Below are positions 1-11,562 of a stretch of DNA of 64,000 nucleotides, piece by piece. The stretch is from Lobosporangium transversale. Taxonomy: Eukaryota > Mortierellomycota > Mortierellomycetes > Mortierellales > Mortierellaceae. Within the stretch, counting starts at the first letter, position 1. Every line of letters starts with the position of its first letter. Where the stretch lies: NCBI RefSeq assembly GCF_002105155.1, contig NW_019029029.1:240854-304853 (forward strand), given 5' to 3'. The notes below the pieces were generated by a model. That model saw only the letters and a list, made by a program, of their open reading frames with translations. It was not told where the DNA came from and did not search any database. The translations under genes were made by a program, and so were the position numbers.

Positions 1-1854
1 AACTGGATGATACTTCTTGTGCATCCGTTCCAGAAGTGGAATTGGGGACAACTTCAGCTGGGGAAGTGCCTCCTGGCTCGCTGGCCTGGCTGCCAAGGCC
101 AAGTGGTGGCGCAGCAACTTGTTGGGCGGAGACTTCGGTCACCTGTGAGCTACTTGAAGTCGAAATCTCACCTATTTTTTTTTTTTTTTTTTTTTTTTAT
201 GGTTAGATATATGATTATAAGACGAACCAATGAGTGATAGAGCAATGACATATAATCCCGCATTTCTTACTCTGAGCTGCTTGACCGGCCTGAATAGAGC
301 TCGGCTCAGACGCGTTGTTTGTACATTTGCCCTGATCATCTACTTGGTTTGTCGAACTTTGAGATTGCTCGTTGTTGTTTGCATTCTGCTGCGGAATGAT
401 GACTGTAAACAAAAAATGGGATTGTTCGATTGGTTAATTGGGAACGCGACTTTTTAAGGTTCAAGTTACACAAAAAAAATTGATATTGCAATGTTACCTA
501 TTGATGCCTGGCCAGTCGACAAAGGTATGCTTCCTTGAAGCGTTGTCTTTCGCTGAGAGCTTAGCTTCCGCAGCCGAGCCAATTCCTGCTCCATCTGCTT
601 TAACTTGATGCGTTGTATCTCAATGACTTGGCTAGGTCCCTCATAGCCATCCTGCGTGAGGTCGATAGTGCTTGGAGCAAGCAGGGTGGTTTTTTGTCTT
701 TGATAAGAAGGAATCAACGGCACCTGGGGTAGTTCTGCAGCGGGCAGTGCAGGAATGGGCGGCGGGGCTGAGCTTACCTGGTTATTTAAAGGGGCTTGAG
801 GTAGGGACTTATTTGAAATAGTATCGGATCGGCCAGAAACAATGCTTGTCATTGACAAGGCCCTCGTACATGCAGCGGCGAGCACGGGTGTTCGGGAATA
901 ACCTAAAGGGGGCGCCAAAGAGCTTTTTCTCATTCTCAGCTTGTCAAGTCCACCTAAACAAGCTCTCTTCGCGAGCGGAGAGGCCACTGTTGTAAAATTG
1001 CATGCTCGTTGAACCTCTTGAGTGACAATAGTACTGGAGCTACTGGGAGCAGCCTGCTGAGGAACACTCTTAAAAGGCATAAGGACCAGCGACAAACCTT
1101 CGGACAAGGCAGCCTCAGTAGGGCCTCTGCCGCAACTGCCGGCACCAGTGACCTGAGCGGACTTGCCTTCTTGGCCATGCTGTGGGGAATCAATACAAGG
1201 GCCATGGTCGTTTTGACTGACGTTTACGGAAGCAACTAGAGCTGGATTTGGGGCCATCAAGGTCCCCAAATGCTGGTCCATCGCAGAGCCACTACTAGTG
1301 ACAGCTACATCGTATCCACCCATGAATGATAACTGTTGCTGCTGTTGCTGCATCAGGACCTGAAGCTCCATCTGCCGGTTTTCAGCTTGCTCTTCGATGC
1401 ACAAGTTCATATCCGAAAAGGTTTGACCTATATTGGAAGACAGAAGAGCTTGTTCATACATGGCGAGAACCTGGATATGTTCCTGCAGTTGGTTTTGCAC
1501 ATCACATTCAGTGCCGTTGAGGCTCCCTGCTAATGCTTGGTTGCCGAACTGAGGCTGAATAGGGATAGCAGTCTCAATAAACGAGCTCACCGAGCCATTG
1601 TTCCCAACTACAGTCGGAATTGAGGAAAGGTCCACGGCATCCGTGGTTATGCTGTTATTGGTAGTATTGCTGATCACAATTGGGGCACTTGTGACTACTG
1701 CTGGCTTAGAACTGTTATCGTTCAGAGAAGCTTGAGTCTGTGCAAAGCATTGGGCTCCAGAGGAGGAGCTAGAGGAGCTAGAGGAGGCATCAAGGCCCTC
1801 TTTAGGATCTTGATACACTGATGGCATGCCTACTTGAATAATAGAACCGGGCAA
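1..1854 (-). CDS. Ser/Gln-rich orphan protein with SUMO-interaction-like motif (partial, spliced)
   Basis: I do not recognise this protein. Three exons join in frame on the minus strand: about 1854-498, 402-271 and 170 to beyond the left edge. The introns are 497-403 and 270-171, both GT..AG and both phase 1, which supports the model. The long exon is low-complexity (Ser tract, Gln tract, Ala/Pro-rich), with TIDLTQDGYEG, which resembles a SUMO-interacting motif, followed by a Lys/Arg-rich heptad segment (EIQRIKLKQMEQELARLRKL) that could form a short coiled coil. The first in-frame ATG is at 1827, but the frame stays open to about 1890 and a further open stretch at 2106-1943 reads like protein, so the true start is probably upstream; I could not find a splice junction that joins it in frame. 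A nuclear regulatory role is only a guess. Confidence 0.6.
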
Positions 1855-4741
1855 TATAGTAGGTTGGTTTAGCCCTTGCCAAAGAGATTAAGGAAAGCAG
1901 GGTATCAAAAGGCCTAGGGAAAGAGTTCCAAGGCTTAATTACCAAAAGTCGTGTTGAGTATAAGCGCGAGCGTAGCCAGGCCCTGGAGTTTGTTCTAGGC
2001 TTTGCTTGGAAGATAGCTTAGTGGCGTTTGCGAGACTTGATGTCGCAAGTCTGTGGTAACCCGTTGAAAAGGCAGCTGCGTTTATCAGGCTGAAGGCTGG
2101 TTGAGGCTGTCAAGGGGTGTAAGGTTAAAGGAACAAACAAACAAAAAAAATTAAAAAAAAATACAATATGCTGTTAGGATGACTCTGTTTTTTTTTTTTT
2201 TTTTCTTTTTTTTTTTTCCTGCACAGCATTGCTGTCGATCCTTTTCACATTTGTTTCCAACAAAAAAAAAAAAAAAAAAAAAAAAAAACATACAAACAAA
2301 CAAACAAACAAACCAAACGAAAAGATAAACAGTTTAAACAGTTAGGGCAAGGGTAGGGCAATAACAAAATATAAAAAGTCTGCATATGATCTACATTGTT
2401 TTCTGTTTTTTTTTTTTTTCTTCTCTCTTTCATGTTTTTCAGGGTTGATTTCTAAATGCAGACCCTTTGTGGCCGGGATAGTGATAGTGTGGTCATTAGT
2501 TAGGGTAGCGATAGTCACAATAATAAGATGTGTTGCATCCAAATTTGAATGTATGTGCTCAGTGCGCACAATAACTGTATCCTCTATGGGGTGGATCATT
2601 CCTCTTCGCCAGTACAGATGCCACAAGGCTAGCTTGCTACATAGAGGAATGATCATACTCCACACCTCGACGAAGATGGCTGACAATATCCATCACACTT
2701 GTAATGATATACATGCAGCTACACAGTGGATCATCAGCCAAAACTAACGTTGAGGACTACCACGTGTTACCATCAATGGTTTAAGTTGTGAAATGTAGCT
2801 TTGTATAGACCACAGATGCATTATTTGGAACTACGGTAGGTACTAGTCTTAAAACTAATCCCCCCGAATCAGATAGGTAGCGTCGCGTGTGTAGAGCGTG
2901 TAAATGGTTTAGTGCAGGTTAAGGCACATCAGCCGTAAAAGAATTAAAATAGCACAACTCAGACTCAAAAAAAGGCGTTATTGCTGACGCGCTGATCAGT
3001 AGCCTCAAAAATCTGTCTTTTTTGAAAACGCGTAGAATGAGCCCACCCTGTTCACACAGAAGAGGGGCGCGTACTACAATCATCAGCCCCAAAAATCCTT
3101 CATTTCTTCCCAAATACAAGCCATGCGCCGAATTTCTCACTTTTTACCCTGCTCCTCTACCCCTTCGTTCCTACTAGGCCTTGACTGGATGGAGAGGATG
3201 ATGACGCTTTGGAAGTGTAGGGGTTGCCGGGGTGAAGGAATGGGAGTAACATTTGCTGAGGGAAAGCAGGATCCTTTCATAACGATCTACTGCGTGGTAC
3301 GATTAAAATAATGAACAACCATTTCTTCTCTTTCTCTCTCTCTTTGTTTTCCCTTCTAGCATATTTCCTACCGCACAACCCGCTTTTACTTAGATTTGAG
3401 TGGGACCCGAACTGGGTGATGGAGATTAGAACGAGATGAATGGCCATGAGGGGAAAACGTCCAAGAAAAGTGTCGCAAAGGAGCAGAGAAGAGTAATAAG
3501 CGCAACGGTGCAGGGAGAGAAACTGGTGTAAAGACAAGAGGAGGACTTCCACCGCTTTTGGTAACCCCTCTTTCACTAACCTTCATCCATCATATCGCTA
3601 CCACTGACTCCACTCTCGGACTTCATTATTTCTCTTGCCTCTTACTTATTTTTTTATCCTTCACTTTCTATCCTAACCACCCAAAAAGCCCCCTCCCTTT
3701 CTCTCACCCTTCGCAGCCTAGAAATATTCAGTATTTGGAGTATATTCGTATCGTGTCATATACATCTAGCACTTACTGCTTTGGCCACTGAAAGGTCGGA
3801 TGAATAGGCACCTATGTGTCTATAGTGCTTAAAAAAAAAAAAAAAAAAAAAAAAGGGAGAGAACGAGAACGGCGGGAAGAGGATAAATGCGGTATGTGAG
3901 TACTGCCTGAGCGTTAATGGTTTGTAATACACAAGGCAATGAGGGTCAGGGACAAGAGAGAAGCAAACTAACGCGATAAGGCTGATTAAGAAGTAAGGAT
4001 AGGTATGGTAGAAAAAAGCTGATTGCTCTGGTGAGCAAAAAAAAAACTTAAGGAAAGAAAAGAAAAATAGAAAAAAGAAAAGAGAAACAGCAGGTTAAAT
4101 AATAAAAGAGAGGAGCAACTGAATTTGCCACGCAAGAGATACGGCAAAGCGCAAAGCTGTAATGGACAATGGGGGCATTAGAAAATAGACCCAAATAGCT
4201 CGGCCATCACTAAGCAATAGTTCGCGCTTTTCAGCTTTTTTCAATTTATTATATTTATGCTAGGGAGCTGATGATAACGGATATTTCGTGAAATCCCTAT
4301 AGTAGCAAAAGCGATAAAGATAAGCTGCCAATTTAGTAGAAATATCAATGTAAAAAGCGAAGAAAGCACTGAGTCTCTTTCGATTGCAAATTGAAGCATT
4401 CTGTAAGCATTACTTGTAATGAAGCGAAGATGTGGCTCTCAGAGAGCTGGCCCGCGTCAATAGCCCTTCCAAAAGGTCAGTCAAGCTAGACATCTAAATA
4501 CCATGCCACAACAGAACTAAAAGAATGGATCAAGTTTCCTTTCATTCCAATCTGTTGAAGCGTAGTGGGAAAGAGATTATACAACTATAAATATAAAATC
4601 ACCCCTGCTAGGCTGCATTGTAGCAATGAGACCCATGTAACAAACACTGCCTTGTAAAACAAATATCCAAACAAAAGTTGGTTTTACAGGGCGCAATGGA
4701 AATGAAGCTTGCGAAGTTGTTATAGGTAACAAGATTTAATC

Positions 4742-4775
<34 letters not shown>

Positions 4776-5600
4776 CTAGCGACTGTTGACGTGTGTAAGC
4801 AGTAGTAAATTTAATGCATCTTAGTCGTTACCCTTTACTTGCTGCATCAACGATCCTGGTAAGTGTACATAGCAACTTTGCTATCTCAGATACATGCTGT
4901 CTTCTTTAAACCCTATCGTGTCAGAGGATATATTCATCCACTGTTTCTTGTTACCAAAAATTACATAGTTGGATTAATAAAAAAGCAAATAAAGCAGCAT
5001 ATTCCTTTTTCACTCAAAAGTCACTCTCCCAAACCTGGCCATGGGTAGGAGGGCAACAATGCACAGATCAACACAACATGCCTCTACGATAGAATCCCTT
5101 GATTATGCACAATTGTTATACAACCCCAAAAGCCATCGATTAGCAATTAAAAAAAAAAAAAAAAAAAAAAGGACTAAAAGTAATTCCCAGGATATGATTC
5201 AACTGGTTGTGAGCATTTTGATCACAAATAGCCTAAGCGCATTTCAGTGTTGACTGGGATTCTCATGCCCATCTCCTTTAAAATAAAAAAGACTGTTGTT
5301 TTTCCAAACCACCACAATTCCATTTCTCTTCCTTCATATACTCCTTGCCTCCTCTTCCTGCCCATCAACTTTTTCTTTCTTTTTACCCGCTGGACCATTT
5401 TCCGTACATATTTAAATATAAAAAAGCGCTGACTTTACTCTTTCTCCTTACTTACATTATTCTTTTTTTTCTGAGCTCTTCATTCTATTTCTTGTATTTA
5501 TTTATTTTTTAATTCCGCCACAGTCATATTGTTATCGACCGTCTTATAATATAAAACAAAGTTACCTCCACAAAACCGATCAATACATTATACATACAAC
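1855..5600. other. Intergenic region, no supported gene
   Basis: Apart from a possible upstream exon of the left gene at 1943-2106, I see no gene. The stretch holds several homopolymer tracts (T/A runs near 2190-2290, 2408, 3830 and 4745) and a perfect 12-bp inverted repeat, GATCATTCCTCT at 2594-2605 and its complement at 2643-2654. A pyrimidine-rich, promoter-like zone lies at 5300-5560, with an AT-rich TATA-like element near 5544, before the small ORF at 5602. Confidence 0.6.
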
Positions 5601-5601
5601 G

Positions 5602-5820
5602 ATGATTGTCACCTCGATTGTCCTCTCAGCAGTCTCATCAGCAGCATTGATGATGTCGATCCTCACCGCGGGGCCGTTCCTCCCAAAGCATATGGACAGC
5701 CTTGATGGCCTAGCAGAGAAAACACCACCATCTTATCTGCGACTCAACAAGCGGCGGAAGCGAAGGTTAGCAGTTGATGAGGCTGTGGAGATGGAAAAGT
5801 ACTATCGAGGAGCAGTATGA
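5602..5820 (+). CDS. Small hypothetical protein with hydrophobic N-terminus
   Basis: This 72-residue ORF begins at an ATG after a pyrimidine-rich leader with a TATA-like stretch about 50 bases upstream, and an AATAAA-like signal lies near 6077. The first 25 residues are hydrophobic (MIVTSIVLSAVSSAALMMSI) and could be a signal peptide or membrane anchor. The rest is basic (RLNKRRKRRL). I recognise no family. It could be a real small secreted or membrane protein, the first exon of a spliced gene (a GTATGA sits at the stop), or chance. Confidence 0.4.
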   Translation: MIVTSIVLSAVSSAALMMSILTAGPFLPKHMDSLDGLAEKTPPSYLRLNKRRKRRLAVDEAVEMEKYYRGAV

Positions 5821-6725
5821 CAACTGGCAATAAGGCCAGAATTAATGCGACCAGTGTAAATATTCTGGCATCCTTCTTCCTCTGCAAAGCACAACAGCAT
5901 TGGACAGAAAAGAAAAAAGGGTACCAACAACAACAACACCGAAGTATGCCCTTGTGCTATCCCTTTTCACTCTAGCTCAATATTTTCCTTCACAGTACGC
6001 ACAGATAACATCCAAGTAAAAATGATACTCGTTACTTTGCACATGAATGCCTCTGTATTATTTTTTCAATTAGCAACAATAAAAAGCAATGATTTATTAT
6101 ACTTCTTGTTTATCATGTCATTCTGTTCAACTCGTAAGTCGGAGCTAGAATGAGGGATCCATGGCAATTGCAACTATGGAAAACTTTAAAATTCTTCCGA
6201 TACTGCCTCAATAATCCAAGTACATGTTTATACAGATACAACTCCGTAAGATGATCAAAAAACACTTTCCCTCTACACCATACCAGTCAAACTCCAGTAT
6301 CAAAACCAAAACATTTTCCTCGCTTTTCCGATCCAAACCCCCCTTCAACCCCCTAATCATTAATGTATAGAGACAAAGTCTACCAAGCGTACTCAAAAAG
6401 ACTATTAATGATGTAGAGAATATCAAAGCTTCGCTATACTGTTCAACAGAAGCTTGATTATCAACATCAAAATCTATGAGGAGAAGAGGCATAACTCACA
6501 CACCCATGCTACCTTCATTTTTTAAAGACAAAAGAAAAAAAAAAAGAGCACCAGCTGTGATATAACCCCGGTACCAAGTATTCATTTACAAGCAAAAGAG
6601 ATGGGTATCCTGCAGTTAGGAACAAAAAATTAGAATTGGCAGTCAAACGATCAAGGCTATTTAGGACGACATCAAGGATTGGATGAAAGAGTGGCAAAAA
6701 AAAAAAAAAAAAAAAAAAAAAATGA
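5821..6725. other. Intergenic region, nothing recognised
   Basis: AT-rich sequence with no supported gene. A minus-strand open frame at 6208-6492 has no recognisable motif. A long A run lies just left of the transposon end. Confidence 0.5.
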
Positions 6726-8004
6726 TATGAAGTACATGTACAGTTCAGCGTCACTAAAATCATCGAAATGATGGTTTTAGTAAATTCAGGTCTATTCAAA
6801 AAAAAACTTTATTTTACCATCTTTCTCAGTTAACATTCTTTTCAATCTATCCACTGATTCATTATCATTGAGCAAATGGTAATAGTCGTTAAAGAGCTCC
6901 AATTGCCTGCGTATTGCAATCCAGCGCTTCACCAAACGAGGATCGCCAGTTTGATGCCGTATCCTCATAAATTGTTGATGCTCCTGTATCTCTCGGCAGT
7001 CGTGAGTTGTAGGGATTGAAGGATGAACTCATCGTTGATGCAGGTTTCAGGATCCGCCGTCACTTGAGTACCCGAGCCAGAATGGCTGAGGTCATACTCG
7101 AAATTATCATCATTTTCTATCTCATCACCCCGGTAAACAATACCGTCTTCTGTGTGGGTGATGAACCGGTGCTTGTGCTTCTCGGAAGTCATTATCGTCT
7201 TGACAGCGTCACTGATCGACTCAGAAGACCCTTCGCAGTAGTTCATGGTGAGATGGTTGAGGACACCAATGTCCTTTTGTTTGGTGGCCTCTCCTTCGTC
7301 CTCACCATATTCCTTTATTAGCTTTTCTTGAAGCTGAAAAACCTGATCTTCCCTTGATTCGATCCCAAGACAGTGTAAACGGTTTCTTTGTTCAGAGATC
7401 AAGATAGAAATCTCAGCAAAGCAGCAGCGGATGCAAGTTGGGGTCACTGATCCCCAAGCCCTAGCGATACATAACCAAAGTGCAGCATTGGACGGCAAAT
7501 CATTAAGTAATTTGCTCTTTGTTCTTACACGCGCCACGGCTTCGGACATGACATTGCTATAAAGTGCCTTGAACGGCCTTACAATAACAGCATCTAAAGG
7601 CTGTGCCATTGATGTGGTGTTCGGAGGAAGCCTAATGAGCTTGACGCTCTCAATTCTAAGAGTCTCACAATCCTTGTGTGTTGGTGCATTGTCGATTAGA
7701 AGCGCGATGCGACGGCCCTGCTCCTGCATATCGCCATTCAATTACCTTAGCTATTGAACGAAGATGAACTGCCTCATGTATCCTTTGTCAGAGAAGCCTG
7801 CGTCAATTTCCTTGAAGATATTCTTGGCCAAACTAAATGAACGATGCATAGCAAGCGCTACAGGGTTGACTTGTCAGATCCCGTCGCATTACTGCAGAAC
7901 AAGATTGAAAATCTAGCCGACCGAACAATCTTCTTCCCGCGAAGAGGCCCAGTCTCATGGGCCTTGTTGGACATAGCTGTGAGAAAAAGGATGGTAGATA
8001 CAGG

Positions 8005-8035
<31 letters not shown>

Positions 8036-8061
8036 CGAATGGAGTTTAAGTGTACTTCATA
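6726..8061. mobile_element. Decayed pogo/Tigger-like (Tc1-mariner superfamily) DNA transposon
   Basis: The 1,336-bp segment is bounded by an 11-bp perfect inverted repeat, TATGAAGTACA at 6726-6736 and TGTACTTCATA at 8051-8061, so each end begins at a TA dinucleotide as expected for TA-targeting elements. A minus-strand reading frame inside encodes a DDE_1-type transposase. The inverted repeats are short, so the exact ends are less certain than the transposase identity. Confidence 0.6.
6810..7985 (-). pseudogene. Pogo/Tigger-like DDE transposase, broken
   Basis: The main open frame (7741-6965) starts with ALLIDNAPTHKD and continues with RLPPNTTSMAQPLD, which are the second catalytic Asp region and following block of the DDE_1 endonuclease domain found in pogo, Tigger and Jerky proteins. 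Upstream, from about 7955, another minus-strand segment reads NKAHETGPLRGKK and LFCSNATGSDKS, the block just before, but it is interrupted by a stop. Downstream (about 6967-6810) the C-terminal tail is open in another frame. No N-terminal CENP-B/HTH domain was found. The element is therefore not able to make its own transposase. Confidence 0.75.
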
Positions 8062-8188
8062 GTAAGGTGAATGAAATGAAAAATGAGCATTTTTTATTTA
8101 CTCGATTCAATTAAATGAGTTCCACCAACTTCTCTAGTTCACTGAGAGAAGAGTCTGGCTTTGTGGGGGATTTGACTATAATTCATCA

Positions 8189-10309
8189 TTACAAAAACAC
8201 AGCCCTGCGTCCGTTCCAATCCTCTTGCCGGTATGCTCCCACTCGTGAAAGCATGCTCGTCTGCACACCGATCAAGATCTCTGCTTGAGCCATGAAAATC
8301 TGATCCATCATTAAGGGTCCAAAGACTCCAAGTCGCTCTTTGGTCCCCATTGCTTGATGATCAAGAACATGCCATCCCAGTGCTCGGAACTCATCCAGTT
8401 CTTCGGGACGATCTTCGTTTGTAGAGACATAGACAGGTAAATTCCTCAGAACAGGATTGCCTAGAACTATGTCACGAAGTGTTGAGGCTAACTCCTGTGT
8501 CGTTGGTGAGCAGGACTGTAGAGCATGCTGGAAATACTGTTGACAATAGCTGATGAATTCACCTCGTCTGGCGTGGATCGAAATGAAAGACCCACGCCGA
8601 AAAATGGTCTTGTTGGCTATGTTACTGCTGCTAATGCTACTGCCACCACTACTGCTGCTCCTCAAGGATTTGCCTTGGTCAGTATCACGATAGAGACGTC
8701 TATCAGGGATGATGGCACTATTGAGGCGACCATAATCACTTTCTTTTGTATCAGACTCTTGGTTACCGGAGGCGTATATCCCAATCCGTCCAGATTGGAA
8801 ATGGCTTTGCTGAGCACCAACCTCACTCAGTCTATGGAGCACTGCCTCAAAGTGCCGCTCGAAAGCTGGCGCGAAATAAAGATAGCGGCCGTACAAATCC
8901 CATTCCGTCTTTTTGGAAGTTGCAATATTATTCCCATTGGTGATACAAAGCAAATGTTCGTCATCCAGAGTCCTAAGTGTTGTTTTCAGCTGCTCCAATT
9001 CATTCGTTTCAAGCGCAGGAGTCTTCATGGAGAGATCAAGCTTCCATTGCTTCAAAAAGCTCTTGGCTGTCGGATCTAATGGTCGCAAGCTGCCTACGCC
9101 ACAGGTGACATGGCAAACCAAACTCTCAGGTGCTGTAGGTAGGATACGGTTAGGCCCCCGAACATCCTGGAGCTCGATGATTTTTACGCCAGTAAGTTGC
9201 TTAAATGTCTCCAAGTCAAAGTAGTTGGACCATGGCTGATTCTGCCCGACATTGTCATCTTTCTGCCAAGATGTGATAGAAGGCAGAACCAGGGTACGAT
9301 TCAACGACTTGGCTAGCATGATGGCTCGCAACATACCGTAGAACTGGTTGGATAGCCCGCCATCAGGAAGGTACGACATGTATTTTGTGTCTGGAGCAAG
9401 TCGGTCATTAAAGGCCTGTCGTTGATAGGCGCTTTCAACTTTAGATAAAAAGACACTGTCATCTTTTATTTTAATGGCCTCCGATCCAGTTGTCAAGCCT
9501 TCGTCTTTACCGTGTCCTCCTTCGATGCTGCTGACCTTTTCATCAAATCTCTTTGTTTCACCATAGTCGATGGCAATATAATCATCCAGCTGTTCTTCTC
9601 TGATCCTTTGTTCATAGTTTTGGTGAATAGAATCATCGGTATCTCCAGACATATCGTCTACGCCAAGTTGATCATCGTTATAGATTTTTTTGGAATGACC
9701 ATACAGGGAACCCCATGGCTTGTTTGCATTTGTTTTGTACCTTCTGCCATTAGATGCTATCACCACTCCTTGATCCGCTGACAACCCTATCCCTCCAAAC
9801 ACATTAACAGCGACAACAGCGTCAGAAGCGGCCCGTCCTGGTATCCTTCCTGATCCTCCTGATGATGGTTTTGTGATTGATGCTAATATTGGTATAGAGC
9901 TAACAGAGGGAAAAGACTTTGATCTCCCGAGCTCACACCCGCATTGACCAGTTGTAATATCGCATTCTGAGCAATAGAACATGATCAGAGTTAAGGATGA
10001 GAAAAAAATAAGGATTGCGAGTAAGGAGTATATTTGACGATTGCGTTTGGTGGCCAGATATTGGTTTACAGACGGGTGCTTGAGGGATCCCTTTGTTTTT
10101 CTGCAGGCTTCCGGGTCTGCAGACGCGAGGGACATGAGTTCTGGTGGTGATGACGACGGTGTACAGCAGGGATCTATGTGAAAGTTGATTCCAATGGATG
10201 CGGAGGGAATAGTATTGCAGGGTTTGAACCCTTGGCTCTGTGGATTAGGAGTATGGAGATGGATACTATGCGAAGGCGAATGTTGTTTGTAGTCTGTTGA
10301 TCGCGACAT
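8189..10309 (-). CDS. GDP-fucose O-fucosyltransferase-like type II membrane protein
   Basis: This single-exon protein has 706 residues from the ATG at 10309 (good context, ACC before ATG). A cytosolic Ser/Pro-rich N-terminus is followed by one transmembrane segment at about residues 95-112 (YSLLAILIFFSSLTLIMFYC), then a Cys-containing stem and a lumenal domain. The lumenal domain has LPDGGLSNQFYGMLRAIMLA (nucleotide-sugar binding start of the O-FucT fold), SIHARRGEFI (the H-x-R-R-G-D/E donor-binding motif) and a C-terminal block YVSTNED...QAEILIGVQTSMLS typical of the family (PF10250). It probably transfers fucose onto secretory-pathway glycans or proteins in the Golgi; the acceptor cannot be told from sequence. 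A POFUT- or FUT8-like assignment is possible. Confidence 0.8.
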   Translation of the reverse strand: MSRSTDYKQHSPSHSIHLHTPNPQSQGFKPCNTIPSASIGINFHIDPCCTPSSSPPELMSLASADPEACRKTKGSLKHPSVNQYLATKRNRQIYSLLAILIFFSSLTLIMFYCSECDITTGQCGCELGRSKSFPSVSSIPILASITKPSSGGSGRIPGRAASDAVVAVNVFGGIGLSADQGVVIASNGRRYKTNANKPWGSLYGHSKKIYNDDQLGVDDMSGDTDDSIHQNYEQRIREEQLDDYIAIDYGETKRFDEKVSSIEGGHGKDEGLTTGSEAIKIKDDSVFLSKVESAYQRQAFNDRLAPDTKYMSYLPDGGLSNQFYGMLRAIMLAKSLNRTLVLPSITSWQKDDNVGQNQPWSNYFDLETFKQLTGVKIIELQDVRGPNRILPTAPESLVCHVTCGVGSLRPLDPTAKSFLKQWKLDLSMKTPALETNELEQLKTTLRTLDDEHLLCITNGNNIATSKKTEWDLYGRYLYFAPAFERHFEAVLHRLSEVGAQQSHFQSGRIGIYASGNQESDTKESDYGRLNSAIIPDRRLYRDTDQGKSLRSSSSGGSSISSSNIANKTIFRRGSFISIHARRGEFISYCQQYFQHALQSCSPTTQELASTLRDIVLGNPVLRNLPVYVSTNEDRPEELDEFRALGWHVLDHQAMGTKERLGVFGPLMMDQIFMAQAEILIGVQTSMLSRVGAYRQEDWNGRRAVFL

Positions 10310-11562
10310 GGTAAAATATGTCTGCAAGATACGCGGCGAGGAGAATGATTGAAGGAAAAGTGGAGGTGTGAAGATGTGAAGACGAGAAGAGAGAGAATAG
10401 AGAGCTATTTAAAGCGACGTACAAAAAGGAAAAGAAAAAAAATTATAATATATATTACTATTATCATTATTATTATCATTAAAAATACTGAGGAACGCTC
10501 AGCTCGCTATCCTATAATTCCATTTATGATCCCCATGCCCTTTATTTGACATTTATTTCGTTCATTGCATGGTTCTTTGGCTCTACAGACGATCTTATAA
10601 CAATTCCTGTTCTCACTATATATATATATCATGCACAGGGCATGCCATTCCACAAGCTCATTCCACAAGCAAATTTTTGATCCAAAAAAAGGAGTACAAG
10701 CAACTGTATTGTCCTGTCTGTCATTGCCAAGGGAGAAGCCCCATGCCAGGAGGCCGCGGCGTTCAAAGGTAAAAGACAGGAGAGCACATCCACTAAGGGA
10801 TTGTATTCAACCACAATAATATTAGTAAATCTGAGAGCGCTTATTTTAAATCCTTGCTTTGGCTTGGCTATTCTTTTTTTTTTTTCCTATACTTTAAATT
10901 ATCTAATAATTCGCGCCACCATCTGTTAGAACCGTGTTTAGTAAGCCGCGCAGTATACATACAATGAATGCAATTATGGCGTTTCCCCCCTCTATTATCT
11001 ACTCCTCTACCCCCCACCTTACGCCATAAAAATACTAACTCATTTGCAATAACACATAGCACAGATAGTCACAGTTGATTAAAAAAGGAAAGAAGGCTCC
11101 GCTTGTCAAATGTTACAGCTTTTGAGGGACTCTTAGTCTACTGCTTTTTTCAATTGGACGACATTATTAACATACATGCACTTTAGCATAACTGGAGAGA
11201 AAAAAACCTATTTCAGTGGATTCATTGATATTGCCCTTTTACTCCTGAATTAAAGTATGGCAGACTGAAATCCTACAAGTGTACATCATGACACCATAAA
11301 GGTAAGTGATCATTTCGGTCGTTAATAGCAGACTGTTCAATGTCGGGGACAGCTCTAAACCTTCCTGACCCAATGTAGTCCATATTCTGTAAAGACAAAC
11401 ACTTTATACCAATTAACCATGAAGTCTTTGATTTTTATAAATACATGTAAAAAAAAAAAATGTCGTATTTGTTTTTATTGACATTCAGGCCCAGATCGTT
11501 CTACTCTTTATCTCCAGCATCTGCGAATCATTATCGAATCCTCTGTAAACTTAGTGTATTCT
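10310..11562. other. Intergenic region between fucosyltransferase and SDHC genes
   Basis: AT-rich promoter of the fucosyltransferase gene to about 10560, including (ATT)n-like sequence at 10440-10480. Short open frames at 10570-11060 show no motif and are taken as chance. The 3' untranslated region of the SDHC gene lies near 11460-11560. Confidence 0.5.

Noticed and set aside
1009-1239. Plus-strand open frame of 76 codons
   Set aside because: Lies antisense inside the well-supported Ser/Gln-rich exon and shows no motif.
1943-2106. Possible upstream exon of the left gene (CAG acceptor at 2107, GTAATT donor at 1942)
   Set aside because: Reads like protein over 54 codons, but its phase does not match any acceptor before the next exon, so I left it out of the model.
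2342-2686. Minus-strand open frame of 114 codons
   Set aside because: Ends in a homopolymer-encoded Lys run, has no motif and contains a DNA hairpin; treated as chance.
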